DNA of 59,285 nt from positions 1 through 59,285 of the forward strand of contig CAJUGL010000016.1 of NCBI GenBank assembly GCA_910586515.1, in the 5' to 3' direction. Each line of letters begins with the position of its first letter. Within the stretch, counting starts at the first letter, position 1. Below are positions 50,659 to 59,285 of this stretch, one piece after another. The position numbers and the translations under genes are program-made. This DNA is from an uncultured Acetatifactor sp. GTDB taxonomy: Bacteria > Bacillota > Clostridia > Lachnospirales > Lachnospiraceae. The notes under the pieces were generated by a model. That model was given only the letters and a program-made list of their open reading frames with translations, was not told the origin of the DNA and made no database searches.

Positions 50659-52227
50659 TTACTGTTCAGCCAGCCAGGCGTCCACCTGCCTCTGCATCTC
50701 CGCAATCACTTCCGCGGAACCGGCATCTTCCATCTCCTGAAGCAGAAGGGGAATGTATTCCTCCGGGTCCACCGCCCCGGTAATCAGGGCCTTGTAATAT
50801 TTGGAGCGCACATTGCTCACCGCGCTGATCTGATCCTGCACGGGGGAAGGTTCAAAGGTGAATCCCATGGTTTTGGAAATAATGGAGGAGGCATTGTAAT
50901 CCTCTATCTTCTGGTAAATATCTGCGCCGTCTGTGGCCCAGGGTGTGCATACAAACTGATTGGGCAGAATCCATCCGGCTCCCAGGTGGTATCCTACGGT
51001 GGAAGCATCCTTCCCTTCGGGGAAGTCCAGAAGTCCCTCTCCATTCACCACATAGTCCTCGCCTTCTATCCCCCAGTTCAGCAGGTTCATGGCTTCCGTG
51101 CTGCTCATCAGGAAATTCAGCATCTTCATGGCCTTCACCGGGTCTTCACTGCCGCTGCCGATGGAGTAGCAGAACACGGCACTGGTGGCTGTGGTGGCCA
51201 GGGGCTCGGTCAGATGTACCATGGTCAGTTCCACACCGCCGCAGTTATTCTGCTGATCCACCACAGAGAGGGGATGGCCGTAATCGCTGAAGAAGGAGAA
51301 TGCCTGACCGGATTTAATGTAGGAATAATAGGACTCCGTATCGGAAGCTGCTCCGCTGTTCACCCATCCGTTCTCAAACCATTTATGAATATAGGTACAC
51401 CACTTTTTGAAAGGCTCCGTGTCAAAAAAATTCTCCACCGTGGTATTGTTTTCAGGATCCAAAATGGCGTAGGTCTCCAATCCGCCCACATAGTCCAGTG
51501 GAGTAAGCTCCGGCATGCCCAGGTTGTCCGGCGCAATCATCCACATTCCCGGTTCCAGGGCCGCCACCTTTTCATACAGGGCATCCACATCCTCGATGGT
51601 CTTGATGCCGCTGACGTCAAGACCGTGTTTCTCCAGAATATCCGTGCGGAAGAATACGGAAGCCTGCTGGGAGATCTCTTTATGCACCGGCACCCCGTAT
51701 ACATAGCCGTTGAGACTGGGCGCCGTGGCCACCTCCGGGGAAGCGTAGCTGTTCAGCACATCCTGTCCGTGCTCTTCCAACAAGGGTCCCATATCCGCCA
51801 CATAACCCGCATTTACCCAGCTTGGGCCATAGGCAGACACGGAAATAAAGATGTCCAGTTTGCTCTTGGAGCTAAGCTCCAGCTGTATCTGCTCCATATA
51901 TGCCGCAAAGGGCAGAATCTGCAGGTCCAATGTCATATTCAGTTTTTCCAGGGTAAGTTCATTGAGCTTTCCCAGTACTCTGTCCACTTCCCCCTCACTG
52001 GGAGAGGCTGCCGGCAGCGCAATAATCATACGCACCTGGTAGGGATCCTCTCCTGCAGGCGCTTCCTCGCCGGAAGCATTGTCCGCTTCTGACGTCTGGC
52101 TTTCGCCGCTGTTTTCTACTGTTGACTGGGAGTCCTGATTGTCGTTTCCTGTGTCTCCGCAGCCTGCAAGCAGGCCTGCAGTCATTGCCGCTGTCAAAAA
52201 TAATGCAATTTTCTTTTTCAGTTTCAT
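50659..52227 (-). CDS. Sugar-binding lipoprotein of the LplA/YtcQ type
   Basis: 522 aa. Signal peptide with lipobox LLAGC (Cys23) followed by an Asp/Gln/Ser-rich tether, then an extracellular solute-binding domain of the CUT1 family. Delivers an oligosaccharide to the two permeases. AGGAGGAAAAA precedes the ATG, with the CGCAGCGA palindrome immediately before. Confidence 0.92.
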   Translation of the reverse strand: MKLKKKIALFLTAAMTAGLLAGCGDTGNDNQDSQSTVENSGESQTSEADNASGEEAPAGEDPYQVRMIIALPAASPSEGEVDRVLGKLNELTLEKLNMTLDLQILPFAAYMEQIQLELSSKSKLDIFISVSAYGPSWVNAGYVADMGPLLEEHGQDVLNSYASPEVATAPSLNGYVYGVPVHKEISQQASVFFRTDILEKHGLDVSGIKTIEDVDALYEKVAALEPGMWMIAPDNLGMPELTPLDYVGGLETYAILDPENNTTVENFFDTEPFKKWCTYIHKWFENGWVNSGAASDTESYYSYIKSGQAFSFFSDYGHPLSVVDQQNNCGGVELTMVHLTEPLATTATSAVFCYSIGSGSEDPVKAMKMLNFLMSSTEAMNLLNWGIEGEDYVVNGEGLLDFPEGKDASTVGYHLGAGWILPNQFVCTPWATDGADIYQKIEDYNASSIISKTMGFTFEPSPVQDQISAVSNVRSKYYKALITGAVDPEEYIPLLLQEMEDAGSAEVIAEMQRQVDAWLAEQ

Positions 52228-52232
52228 TTTTT

Positions 52233-52264
52233 CCTCCTAATTTATGTCGCTGCGCGACAGCTCT
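52233..52264 (-). repeat. CGCAGCGA palindromic leader element, short form B
   Basis: On the minus strand GAGCTGTCGCGCAGCGAC and then ATAAATTAGGAGG. It nearly matches the copy before the aldehyde dehydrogenase gene at 24.0 kb. Here it also encodes the last residues of the GH31 protein (SELSRSDIN), so the element reshaped that C-terminus or is tolerated within it. Confidence 0.7.
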
Positions 52265-54696
52265 GAAGTGTAAGGGCAGATTAGATAAGTATTTGCTTCT
52301 TTGCGCAGTGTCCATGTCTCTCCGTTCACCCGGGCCTGGGTGAGTTCCTGTGGCACGTAGGCTTTGATTTCTTCCACATCCATGCCCTGTGTCTCCACGG
52401 TCATGACGCCGTCCTGCAGGCGGGCTTCCATATAGCCTTCCACACCGTCGTCGAAATAAACCTGCTTCATGGCGTCCGTGAGGTTGACCGCTACCTGGAG
52501 GCGGGAGAAGTTCTCGTCCGCAATATGCATGGGCGCTTCCTTCAGCATGGGCAGCATATGGTTTTCTCTGAGGTAGAGCGGAATCCTGTCAATCTCTTTT
52601 CCCGAAACAATCCATCTGTCTCCCTGAAGCCGCTCTCCTGTATGGAGATCCACAAAGCTGCCTTTGGGCAGATAGATATGATGCACCTTCTGATCGAACA
52701 CCGGAGCTACCAGCAGGGATTCTCCCAGCATGTACTGTGTGGACAGGCTTCTCACGTTCAGGTCCTCCGGGTATTCCAATACCATGGCCCGCATCATGGG
52801 AAGTCCTTCCGCGCAGGTTTCGCAGGCGGTGCTGTACAGATACGGCGTCATGCGGTATCTGAGCTTATTGATTTTCAGGAAGGCGTCCTGGGCTTCCCGG
52901 GAGTAGAACCAGGGTTCCCTGGGTGTTGACTGTCCATGGCTTCTGCTCAAAGGCGCCATCAATCCCATCTGCACGGAGCGGATGTATTCCTCATCCCCCG
53001 GGATGGCTCTCCTGCCTTCGTAGTCACAGTTGTAGAAGCCTCCGATATCAAAGCCCCAGAAGGACACGCCGCTGAGTCCCATGCTGAGTCCTCCCCTTAA
53101 GATTGCCGCCAGATTGTTCTCCGATGCGGAGGAATCTCCCGCCCAGTGAGCCGGATATTTCTGGCTCCCGGCGTAACCGCTCCTGCACCAGATCAGCGCT
53201 TTCTCTCCCGTCTCTTTCTTGATCTCCGCCGAGGCCTCGTAGATGGTTTTGGAATACAGGTATGTGTATTTATTATGCCCCTCCACACCTGTCAGTCCGT
53301 CATAGTACACGGCGGTTTCCGGCAGTTCCTCCGAGAAGTCTGTCTTAATCACGCCCACGCCCATGCGCATCAGGCGTTTTACCCGTTCCTTCACATAGGC
53401 CGCGCATTCCGGATTGGAGAAATCCAGTGCGGCCATCATGGCGCTTCCCGTATCTCCGCCCTCTCCCAGTTGGAAGAGACATACGTCCCCGTTTCTGTCC
53501 TTTACCAGGTAACCCCGCTCCTTCATGAGTTCAAACTGCGCGGAATTCTCTTCGCCCCTTCCCCATCTGCCCTTCAGGGACACATAGGGGAACATCCACA
53601 GCGAGAGATGGAAGCCCTTGTCACGGAGTTTTCGAATCATATCCTCCGGCTCCGGAAATCTCTTCTCGTCAAAAGCCAGGATCTCTGTACTGCCCTGGGG
53701 AGACATCATGTCAAGCCAGCCGTCGATATGTACCACGTCCGCCGACATGCCGAATTCTTCCATCTGGCTGACGATTTCCTCCACCTCCGCCCTGTTCATA
53801 TAGCTCATGCGGGACATCCAGAATCCGAAGGCCCATCTGGGAATCATGGGAGATCTGCCTGTATACGCGGTATAATCCCGGAGAAGCCCCTTGTAATCCC
53901 TGTTGCAGAACATGTAATAATCCAGGTACGGGTCCTCCGTTTCCATGGTGTATGCCACGCCGGAAGAGGCTCCCATATTAAAATGGGTTCTGGTGTATGT
54001 GTTCATCAAAATGAAATAGCCCGAAGAGCTCATAAAGCAGGGCATTCCCTTGTAGGAAATATCGGAATTGGTGGACTGGGCGTCCCGCTGCCATACCGTG
54101 ATGCGCTGTCCCCTCTTGTTGAAATCCGTGAATTTTTCTCCGAATCCATAGAAAGACTCGTCACAGTACATATACATGGTTTCAAAGGTATCCGTAACCT
54201 GTCCGTCCGCTCCCACTGTGAATCCCAGGGGAATGGATTTGTATTTCTGGCCCACGTCGAAATCCTTAATCTGTTCTTGCGTAAGCACCTCGCCGTCCAG
54301 CAGAACCGTCATTTCCCAGGGACATTTCCGGAAACGGAGAAGCACTCTGTCCGTGGCCGCAGTGATGTACTCCGCTTCCTCCACCACCTTTACTTTTTCG
54401 TAAGTGTCAAAGCCGAAAACCTGGTTCGGACGCGCCGGCTCCCTGCCCTCCGGAAACATCTGCAGCCGAAATACCGTCTCCCCGGAGAAGGTCACCTTTA
54501 CCAGGGCGCTTCTCTCATGATAAGTGTCCGCCGCCAGTAAAATGCCGTCCTGCCGGATCTCATAACCGGTAACCTTCCTGAGAAAATCTTTTTCGCCGTT
54601 TCTGGCAAAATGGGCATATCCCAACTCTACGTCCAGGGGATGCTCTTTTTTGTCTAAATTGTATCCAACCTTCCCCTGATGTTCCAATAAAACCAT
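52237..54696 (-). CDS. GH31 glycosidase, alpha-xylosidase (YicI)-like
   Basis: 819 aa, no signal peptide, so acts on imported sugar. GH31 layout: N-terminal beta-sandwich, catalytic barrel from about 260 with nucleophile Asp453 in GVIKTDFSEELP and acid/base Asp521 in HWAGDSSASE, then C-terminal beta domains. The KTDFxE motif is like that of alpha-xylosidase YicI; alpha-glucosidase activity is also possible. AAAAGGAGG precedes the ATG. The stop is 9 nt before the lipoprotein gene. Confidence 0.9.
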   Translation of the reverse strand: MVLLEHQGKVGYNLDKKEHPLDVELGYAHFARNGEKDFLRKVTGYEIRQDGILLAADTYHERSALVKVTFSGETVFRLQMFPEGREPARPNQVFGFDTYEKVKVVEEAEYITAATDRVLLRFRKCPWEMTVLLDGEVLTQEQIKDFDVGQKYKSIPLGFTVGADGQVTDTFETMYMYCDESFYGFGEKFTDFNKRGQRITVWQRDAQSTNSDISYKGMPCFMSSSGYFILMNTYTRTHFNMGASSGVAYTMETEDPYLDYYMFCNRDYKGLLRDYTAYTGRSPMIPRWAFGFWMSRMSYMNRAEVEEIVSQMEEFGMSADVVHIDGWLDMMSPQGSTEILAFDEKRFPEPEDMIRKLRDKGFHLSLWMFPYVSLKGRWGRGEENSAQFELMKERGYLVKDRNGDVCLFQLGEGGDTGSAMMAALDFSNPECAAYVKERVKRLMRMGVGVIKTDFSEELPETAVYYDGLTGVEGHNKYTYLYSKTIYEASAEIKKETGEKALIWCRSGYAGSQKYPAHWAGDSSASENNLAAILRGGLSMGLSGVSFWGFDIGGFYNCDYEGRRAIPGDEEYIRSVQMGLMAPLSRSHGQSTPREPWFYSREAQDAFLKINKLRYRMTPYLYSTACETCAEGLPMMRAMVLEYPEDLNVRSLSTQYMLGESLLVAPVFDQKVHHIYLPKGSFVDLHTGERLQGDRWIVSGKEIDRIPLYLRENHMLPMLKEAPMHIADENFSRLQVAVNLTDAMKQVYFDDGVEGYMEARLQDGVMTVETQGMDVEEIKAYVPQELTQARVNGETWTLRKEANTYLICPYTSELSRSDIN

Positions 54697-54848
54697 CTTA
54701 TCGCCTCCTTTTCCTATATTTTTTCTTTATCTCCCGTCAACATAACCGCCGTCATTACTCTTTCGGTTGTATTTATAGTACAATATGCACATGCAGCTTT
54801 CTATAATTTATATACCTCTGATTATAACTTTTGTATCCTGATGTCCTT

Positions 54849-57800
54849 TTACAGGGATTCCGCGGCATTCACTTCCAGTTCAATTCTCTCATGGCTGAAA
54901 AGCCTGATCAGCACCGTGCCGTCAGATTCCTCATACCATCCTTCTTCAAAATACAGGCTGTGTCCGGCATGGGTTTCCTTCAGGGGGCGGCGGTTGAGTA
55001 AAATCCCGGAAGGCTTCCCGGAGAGTCCCTTCAGGATCAGATACGGTATCTCCCCCATGCCGTCGCAGAACAGCTCAAACCCATCCTCCCTGTGCCGAAA
55101 ATGATACCGGGATGCGTCTGCTGCAGAGCGATACCAACAATCTCCGCCGTCTTCCTCCGGCGGCGTCAGCAGCAGCGCGTTTTTCCGGCTTACCGTCATA
55201 CTCTGTCCCGGCTCCAGGGAACCGTTCAGCTGCAGAGGAATCAGAGCGCCGGAACGCAGATAGACGGGGATGGAGGACAGGGGAACCTGCCGCTCCACAC
55301 TCACAGGCCCTTCCACCGTCTCCCGGTTGTCCCAGAAACTGACCCATTTTCCCCGGGGAAAATAGATTCGGCGCGTATTGTCCTCATTGTGCACAGGCGC
55401 CACCAATAGATATTTCCCATAGAGGTACTGATCCTCACAGCCCATGGTTTCCCCCTGTTCCGGGAAGGCCATGGCCATGGGCAGCATCATGGGAATTCCC
55501 GTCAGATGGGCATGCACGGCCCAGTCGTAGGAATAGGGCAGCAGATTCTCCCGAAGCCACGCATAGAATCGATAGAGTTCCACCGTGCCCGGGCTGTATT
55601 CCCAGGGTTCCCGGGGCTCTGTCCCGTGATAGCGCATCAGCGGGCAGAAACAGGCATATTCCGTCCAACGGATATAGGTTTCCTCGTCCCCGAATCCTCC
55701 GTATCCTCCCGCATCCACTCCCCAGAAGGGCAGTCCGGAAGCGGCAGCGGACAATCCCCCATGGATAGAGTAGGTCATTCCCAGGAAATTGGACTGCTGA
55801 TCGCCGCCGAACTGACAGGCAAAGTGCTGAGAACCTGCCGCAGCGCCTCTGGTAAACAGCACATGATCGTCCCCGTAGCGTTCTTCAAAGAGTTCCCTGT
55901 AGCTTCTGGCGTACTCATAGGCATATCCGTTGTGCATCTCCGCGCCGCGTCTGCCGTCATAAAACAGGGCTTCGTCCGGCACCACGTCGCCGAAATCCAC
56001 CATGCTTCCCCGGATACCGGCGTCCAATCTCTCCGCCCACTGGGCCTTCAGCAGTTCCATTCCTCTCGGGTGCGTAAAGTCAATCACCTTAGGCAGGGGA
56101 TGTTCCGGGAAAACGGCGTCGGTGAGATTTTCTGTCACCGGCAGTTCTTCCCCGGGAACTCCCGGAAGCAGCGCCGCGGCGGTCTCCGGGGACATATCCG
56201 GATACTGCCAGGAAAAGACGCGAATCCCCTTCCTGCCTGCAAAGTCCACGATTTTATACAGTTCTTCCTTTCCCCCTCTGCCGATCCACCCCGCCCCGGC
56301 GCCCTCCGCATAAAAACCGGAATGAGGAATGTCCAGTTCTTCAAATCGCTCCAGTACCGCCATCTGCTCCCTGCACAGATCTTCCAACGGCCCGTGATAC
56401 CACCGGCCCGCGCCTCCTCCTGCCCAGGGTTCGAACACCCATTTGGGCGGCAGCAGCGGAGCCCCTGTAAGTCTGGCGTAATCTCCCATCACCTGTTTCG
56501 GTTCCCCCAGCCATACAAAGAAATCCAGGCAGGGGCCTATTCCCGTAATCCGCATTCTGTCAGGAACTTCCTGTCCCACATCCGCCCGGATGCGGTAATG
56601 GGTATTGAAAAACAGGGAATATCCCCGGGAATCATGCAGCAGGGGAATGTTTTTGTAGGATTGGTTGCCTATGGAAGCAAGACATCCCTCACAGGCGTCC
56701 CTCTGCCACAGTGTCAGTATCCGGCCCCGCTGATGAAGTCCGTCAAATCGTTCGCCGAATCCGTAGATTACGCTCTCCTCCGCCAGATTCATGTACAGGT
56801 CAAAGCCCTGGAGTTCCTCCTGTTCTTCTGCCTGCAGCAGCAACAGGTCTCCTGCGCCGAACAGCCGTTTTCCTCTCTGCTGCCGGGTCTTGTCCTGGAT
56901 TTTGTTTTCGTACAGGGGTTCCCGGCCTGCTTCCGGGAATCCGGACACAACAGAAATTTCCCATGTCTCTCCCATGCGGATTTCCAGTCGCCCTGCCCCG
57001 GAAAATACTTCCCATATTCCTGTTTTTCCCTTTCTGCAGGTAAGTTTACCCCTTTCTCCGGCAAAGAAGCCTCTTCCTCCTGCCCGGAACCGGTAGGCCT
57101 TCCCGTCTGCTGTGCATACCAGTTCCTGTGCGCCCCCCTGTTGGGTCTCAAAACAAAGAATAATGCTGTCTTCTTCCTCTCTGCATTCCTTCAGCTTTCC
57201 CAGTGCAGTCCATTTTTCTCTCCGGCGGTTGCCCAGGGAATGGTCTGCATACCACCATTCCGTCACTCTGCGCAGAAAGTTCAGATATTCGTCCAGTATT
57301 CTGCAGGCTTCCTCCGTATCTCCTTTGGCCAGAGCCTCGTTGCACAGCCTTCTGTCCACCCATGGCTCCCTGGGTTCCCATGGGTTGGCCCTCACCTGGT
57401 TAAAGAAAAAATCCATTCCTTCCAGCATCAGGGTATCCTGCCAGCGCTGCGCCAGACAGATTCTCCTTCCCAGATTGTCCGGTCCCGTGGGCTGCTTCGA
57501 ATCCTGCAGAGCCAGTATTTCCGCCCTCTCATCCTCATCAGGCCAGCATAAAAATCCCGGTCTCTGCCAAAGCCTTCTTCCACCGGGCAGGGTAAAAAAT
57601 ACTTCCTTCCCCCGTCCTGTCCCGGCCCTTCCGCCCAGTCTCGTCTCCAGAAAGGTGAGGGGGTCATATTCAAAGCGGTCCGAAAAGTTTACGTTTAAAT
57701 CCAAGGGAAAGGGTGTCAGCACTTCTCCCGTCTGCTTTTTCTTCCGATACACCATAAGGCCGAAGCTCTCCTTTGGAAAGCCCCCCAAAAGGGTCCAGGG

Positions 57801-58334
57801 AAGCTCAAGATATGCCTTCCAAAAGCCCTTCTCCTGCACTGACCGGCTTACATAGCTTCCCTCCTCCACAGGTATGATGCGCGCCCGGTTGTCCAGTCTC
57901 TGCCGGCCTCCCCTGTACGCCTGCTCTCCTCCGATATAGGTCATTCCAAATTGCTGCTCCCCATGGCTCTTTCCGTCCCGGTCCACGCTGAACACCGCAA
58001 AATCCCTGGGTCCGAAGCTTCCGCTCTGCACCGCAATCTCCACCTGATCTTCTCTGTGGAGAAATACCTCCCTGCCCTCCTTTTCCGGTTCCGGAGCCTC
58101 CTTACAGCAAAACAGGATGTACAGGCAGGAAGCATCCCACAGGAAACGGCATTCCGTGGCAGATATCTGCCAGCAGGTTCCCTCAGGGGACAGTGTGCCT
58201 CCCGCCCTGTAAAAGCTGTCAATCACCGCTCCGTTCCACTGCTCCGGGTTCATTTCCTCACGGGGCAGCTGCTTTACGTCAGGCCCCAGACACAGGGACG
58301 AAATTCCGAATTCTAATTTTGCCATAATTTTCAT
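54849..58334 (-). CDS. Large GH31-family glycosidase with N-terminal CBM9-like domain
   Basis: About 1161 aa (start 58334 or 58325; AAAGGAGGT lies just upstream of both). Residues about 20-235 look like a DOMON/CBM9-type sugar-binding domain (CWQISATECRFLWDAS; REDQVEIAVQSGSF). A helical linker of about 160 residues follows, then the GH31 beta-sandwich and barrel with nucleophile near Asp780 (SMVDFGDVVPDE) and acid/base near Asp845 (FGGDQQSNF). The DFGD motif resembles the YihQ/alpha-glucosidase branch, but the sulfosugar-binding QDWSG segment is absent. No signal peptide. First gene of the sugar operon. Confidence 0.85.
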   Translation of the reverse strand: MKIMAKLEFGISSLCLGPDVKQLPREEMNPEQWNGAVIDSFYRAGGTLSPEGTCWQISATECRFLWDASCLYILFCCKEAPEPEKEGREVFLHREDQVEIAVQSGSFGPRDFAVFSVDRDGKSHGEQQFGMTYIGGEQAYRGGRQRLDNRARIIPVEEGSYVSRSVQEKGFWKAYLELPWTLLGGFPKESFGLMVYRKKKQTGEVLTPFPLDLNVNFSDRFEYDPLTFLETRLGGRAGTGRGKEVFFTLPGGRRLWQRPGFLCWPDEDERAEILALQDSKQPTGPDNLGRRICLAQRWQDTLMLEGMDFFFNQVRANPWEPREPWVDRRLCNEALAKGDTEEACRILDEYLNFLRRVTEWWYADHSLGNRRREKWTALGKLKECREEEDSIILCFETQQGGAQELVCTADGKAYRFRAGGRGFFAGERGKLTCRKGKTGIWEVFSGAGRLEIRMGETWEISVVSGFPEAGREPLYENKIQDKTRQQRGKRLFGAGDLLLLQAEEQEELQGFDLYMNLAEESVIYGFGERFDGLHQRGRILTLWQRDACEGCLASIGNQSYKNIPLLHDSRGYSLFFNTHYRIRADVGQEVPDRMRITGIGPCLDFFVWLGEPKQVMGDYARLTGAPLLPPKWVFEPWAGGGAGRWYHGPLEDLCREQMAVLERFEELDIPHSGFYAEGAGAGWIGRGGKEELYKIVDFAGRKGIRVFSWQYPDMSPETAAALLPGVPGEELPVTENLTDAVFPEHPLPKVIDFTHPRGMELLKAQWAERLDAGIRGSMVDFGDVVPDEALFYDGRRGAEMHNGYAYEYARSYRELFEERYGDDHVLFTRGAAAGSQHFACQFGGDQQSNFLGMTYSIHGGLSAAASGLPFWGVDAGGYGGFGDEETYIRWTEYACFCPLMRYHGTEPREPWEYSPGTVELYRFYAWLRENLLPYSYDWAVHAHLTGIPMMLPMAMAFPEQGETMGCEDQYLYGKYLLVAPVHNEDNTRRIYFPRGKWVSFWDNRETVEGPVSVERQVPLSSIPVYLRSGALIPLQLNGSLEPGQSMTVSRKNALLLTPPEEDGGDCWYRSAADASRYHFRHREDGFELFCDGMGEIPYLILKGLSGKPSGILLNRRPLKETHAGHSLYFEEGWYEESDGTVLIRLFSHERIELEVNAAESL

Positions 58335-58343
58335 ATACCTCCT

Positions 58344-59024
58344 TTGATTTCTTTCGCAACACTTCCTGATTTCCATGATAATTTACCCCTGGATTCCCGG
58401 GCTATAATAATTGTAGCCATTCTATATCGTTTTTTACGCAAAAAAATTTCTAACGCCGCAGAAAACACAGCGAAAGAAATTTTTTATCGGCAGTTCTCCC
58501 ACTGCCCCATTCTGTTCCTTTCCTCCAAAAATGATGAATTAGATAAAATCCTGGGCCTGGCTGTGGGCGGCGACGATTATGTTACCAAGCCGTTCAGCCA
58601 GGATCCGGAAGGGATGAGCCTCGCCCATTGGCCGCAGACTTTTACAGACAATTTTTCTTCCTGGACAAGCTATGAAGGCGGGGAACTCTCCATAGAACAG
58701 ATCGGGCTTGACCGTCTGGACGAATATGGTCTGTGGATTCAGTTTTTGGATGAATCCGGGCATGAGATTTTTTCCCATAACAAACCTGCCGGGTATCCTT
58801 TAAAATATTCTGCTGACCAACTGCTGGCTCTTAGCTCCAGCGACTATCAAAAAGGATATACGGTATTTGTAAACAGTCTGGAAGATTCCGAAGAGGCCTG
58901 CAGCTATGTCATAGGATTTCCTTATGATATAGGAAAGTATATGCTGCATTACAACGGCGACAGAGTTGCATGGCTATCTCCCGTAGGATTATTGTATGCA
59001 GTTACAATTAAAAAACTTATGTAA
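58344..59024 (+). pseudogene. Fused remnants of a response regulator and a sensor kinase
   Basis: One open frame made of unrelated parts. 58494-58598 encodes the end of a receiver domain (CPILFLSSKNDELDKILGLA, then GGDDYVTKPFS with the conserved Lys). The frame then jumps to an extracytoplasmic sensor-domain fragment (58599-59024; SLAHWPQTFTDNFSSWTSYE) that stops at the second membrane helix. Neither has its catalytic part. It is a deletion-scarred two-component operon of the kind beside lantibiotic or bacitracin transporters. Confidence 0.65.
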
Positions 59025-59145
59025 GCAGTACGGAACAAAATGTGCTGTGAATCATGTGAATGCAAGCCTTTCACCCGGAGTATACGGACTGCTCGGAGCA
59101 AACGGCGCCGGTAAAACAACACTTATGAGAAATGTTTACGGTTAG
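58996..59145 (+). pseudogene. Truncated ABC transporter ATPase
   Basis: 49 codons: MQLQLKNLCKQYGTKCAV through GLLGANGAGKTTLMRNVYG, then TAG. The Walker A is complete but signature and Walker B are missing. It overlaps the kinase remnant frame by 29 nt. Third broken piece of the same former operon. Confidence 0.7.
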
Positions 59146-59167
59146 AGGGAAGTAATTTCAGATTAGG

Positions 59168-59206
59168 CGGTATAGCCCCAATTACAAGGGCTGTACCGTT
59201 TTTTCT
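59168..59206 (+). terminator. Intrinsic terminator
   Basis: CGGTATAGCC and GGCTGTACCG arms (one mismatch) followed by TTTTTT. It closes the remnant cluster. Further GCGC-rich short repeats follow to the window end. Confidence 0.75.
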
Positions 59207-59285
59207 TGCGCTCAACAAGCGCATTTTCCTTATGCGCCTTGCTGTTTCGGTTGCGTGGCAGAAAGAAAATTGATTTCCCCTACAA

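Noticed and set aside
54849..58334. Sulfoquinovosidase and a sulfo-glycolytic operon.
   Set aside because: GH31, PfkB kinase, aldolase and reductase recall the yih genes, but the sulfonate-binding QDWSG/Arg/Trp segment is missing and the isomerase and aldolase families differ.
1..59285. tRNA, rRNA, CRISPR arrays, intact insertion sequences, phage genes.
   Set aside because: Scanned for by eye; no cloverleaf, no regularly spaced repeats and no transposase or integrase motif found. A tRNA search program would settle the tRNA point.

Overview
The window looks like chromosome of a gut-type Lachnospiraceae (Clostridia, Bacillota). Reasons are the strong AGGAGG-type ribosome binding sites, TTGACA/TATAAT promoters, an LplBC/lipoprotein sugar transporter with a YesMN two-component system, DUF4867 and AAA-ATPase/DUF1703 proteins, and a B12-independent glycyl-radical (GRM) bacterial microcompartment locus. 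Genus is inference. No rRNA, tRNA, CRISPR array or intact transposase was seen.

Layout. 0.3-4.0 kb (-): heterodimeric ABC exporter. 4.1-8.8 kb: small membrane and secreted proteins, one a pseudogene with an in-frame stop, around a tandem-duplicated HTH-TPR regulator and short peptide ORFs. 8.8-13.5 kb (-): housekeeping block sfp-like, aspS, hisS, with a 0.73 kb mobile cassette between aspS and hisS. 13.8-25.6 kb (-): one long microcompartment operon. In transcription order it reads class II aldolase, GlcG-like protein, CoA-acylating aldehyde dehydrogenase, Zn alcohol dehydrogenase, four BMC-H, PduL, BMC-P, PduS/RnfC-like protein, PduT-like BMC-T, DeoR regulator, a ParA-type ATPase and a disordered small protein. 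25.7-37.1 kb (-): the glycyl radical diol dehydratase, its activase and two nucleoside-phosphorylase-like genes, broken up by a DUF1703 protein, small orphan genes, gene remnants, a second mobile cassette and a structured GC-rich stretch. 37.3-41.3 kb (-): a YbaN-like protein and a CydDC-like ABC pair. 41.5-58.3 kb (-): a sugar operon with two GH31 glycosidases, ABC uptake, YesMN-like sensor/regulator, aldo/keto reductase, class II aldolase, PfkB kinase, fucose-isomerase-like protein and DUF4867. 58.4-59.2 kb (+): fused remnants of a two-component/ABC system.

How it works together (inference from families). A glycoside is imported, cleaved by the GH31 enzymes, isomerised, phosphorylated and split. 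Deoxysugar-phosphate cleavage by the microcompartment aldolase gives lactaldehyde and thus 1,2-propanediol. The glycyl radical enzyme dehydrates this to propionaldehyde, which the shell-enclosed aldehyde dehydrogenase, PduL and alcohol dehydrogenase turn into propionyl-phosphate and propanol. Five operon proteins carry short amphipathic encapsulation-peptide-like tails. The phosphorylases beside the radical-SAM activase may salvage its 5'-deoxyadenosine by-product.

Most unusual: (1) a ParA ATPase plus a basic, disordered partner at the end of the microcompartment operon, a candidate positioning system; (2) two small mobile cassettes sharing terminal inverted repeats, target duplications and a common leader but carrying different single genes and no transposase; (3) a recurrent CGCAGCGA hairpin/leader element placed just before the Shine-Dalgarno sequence at four loci.
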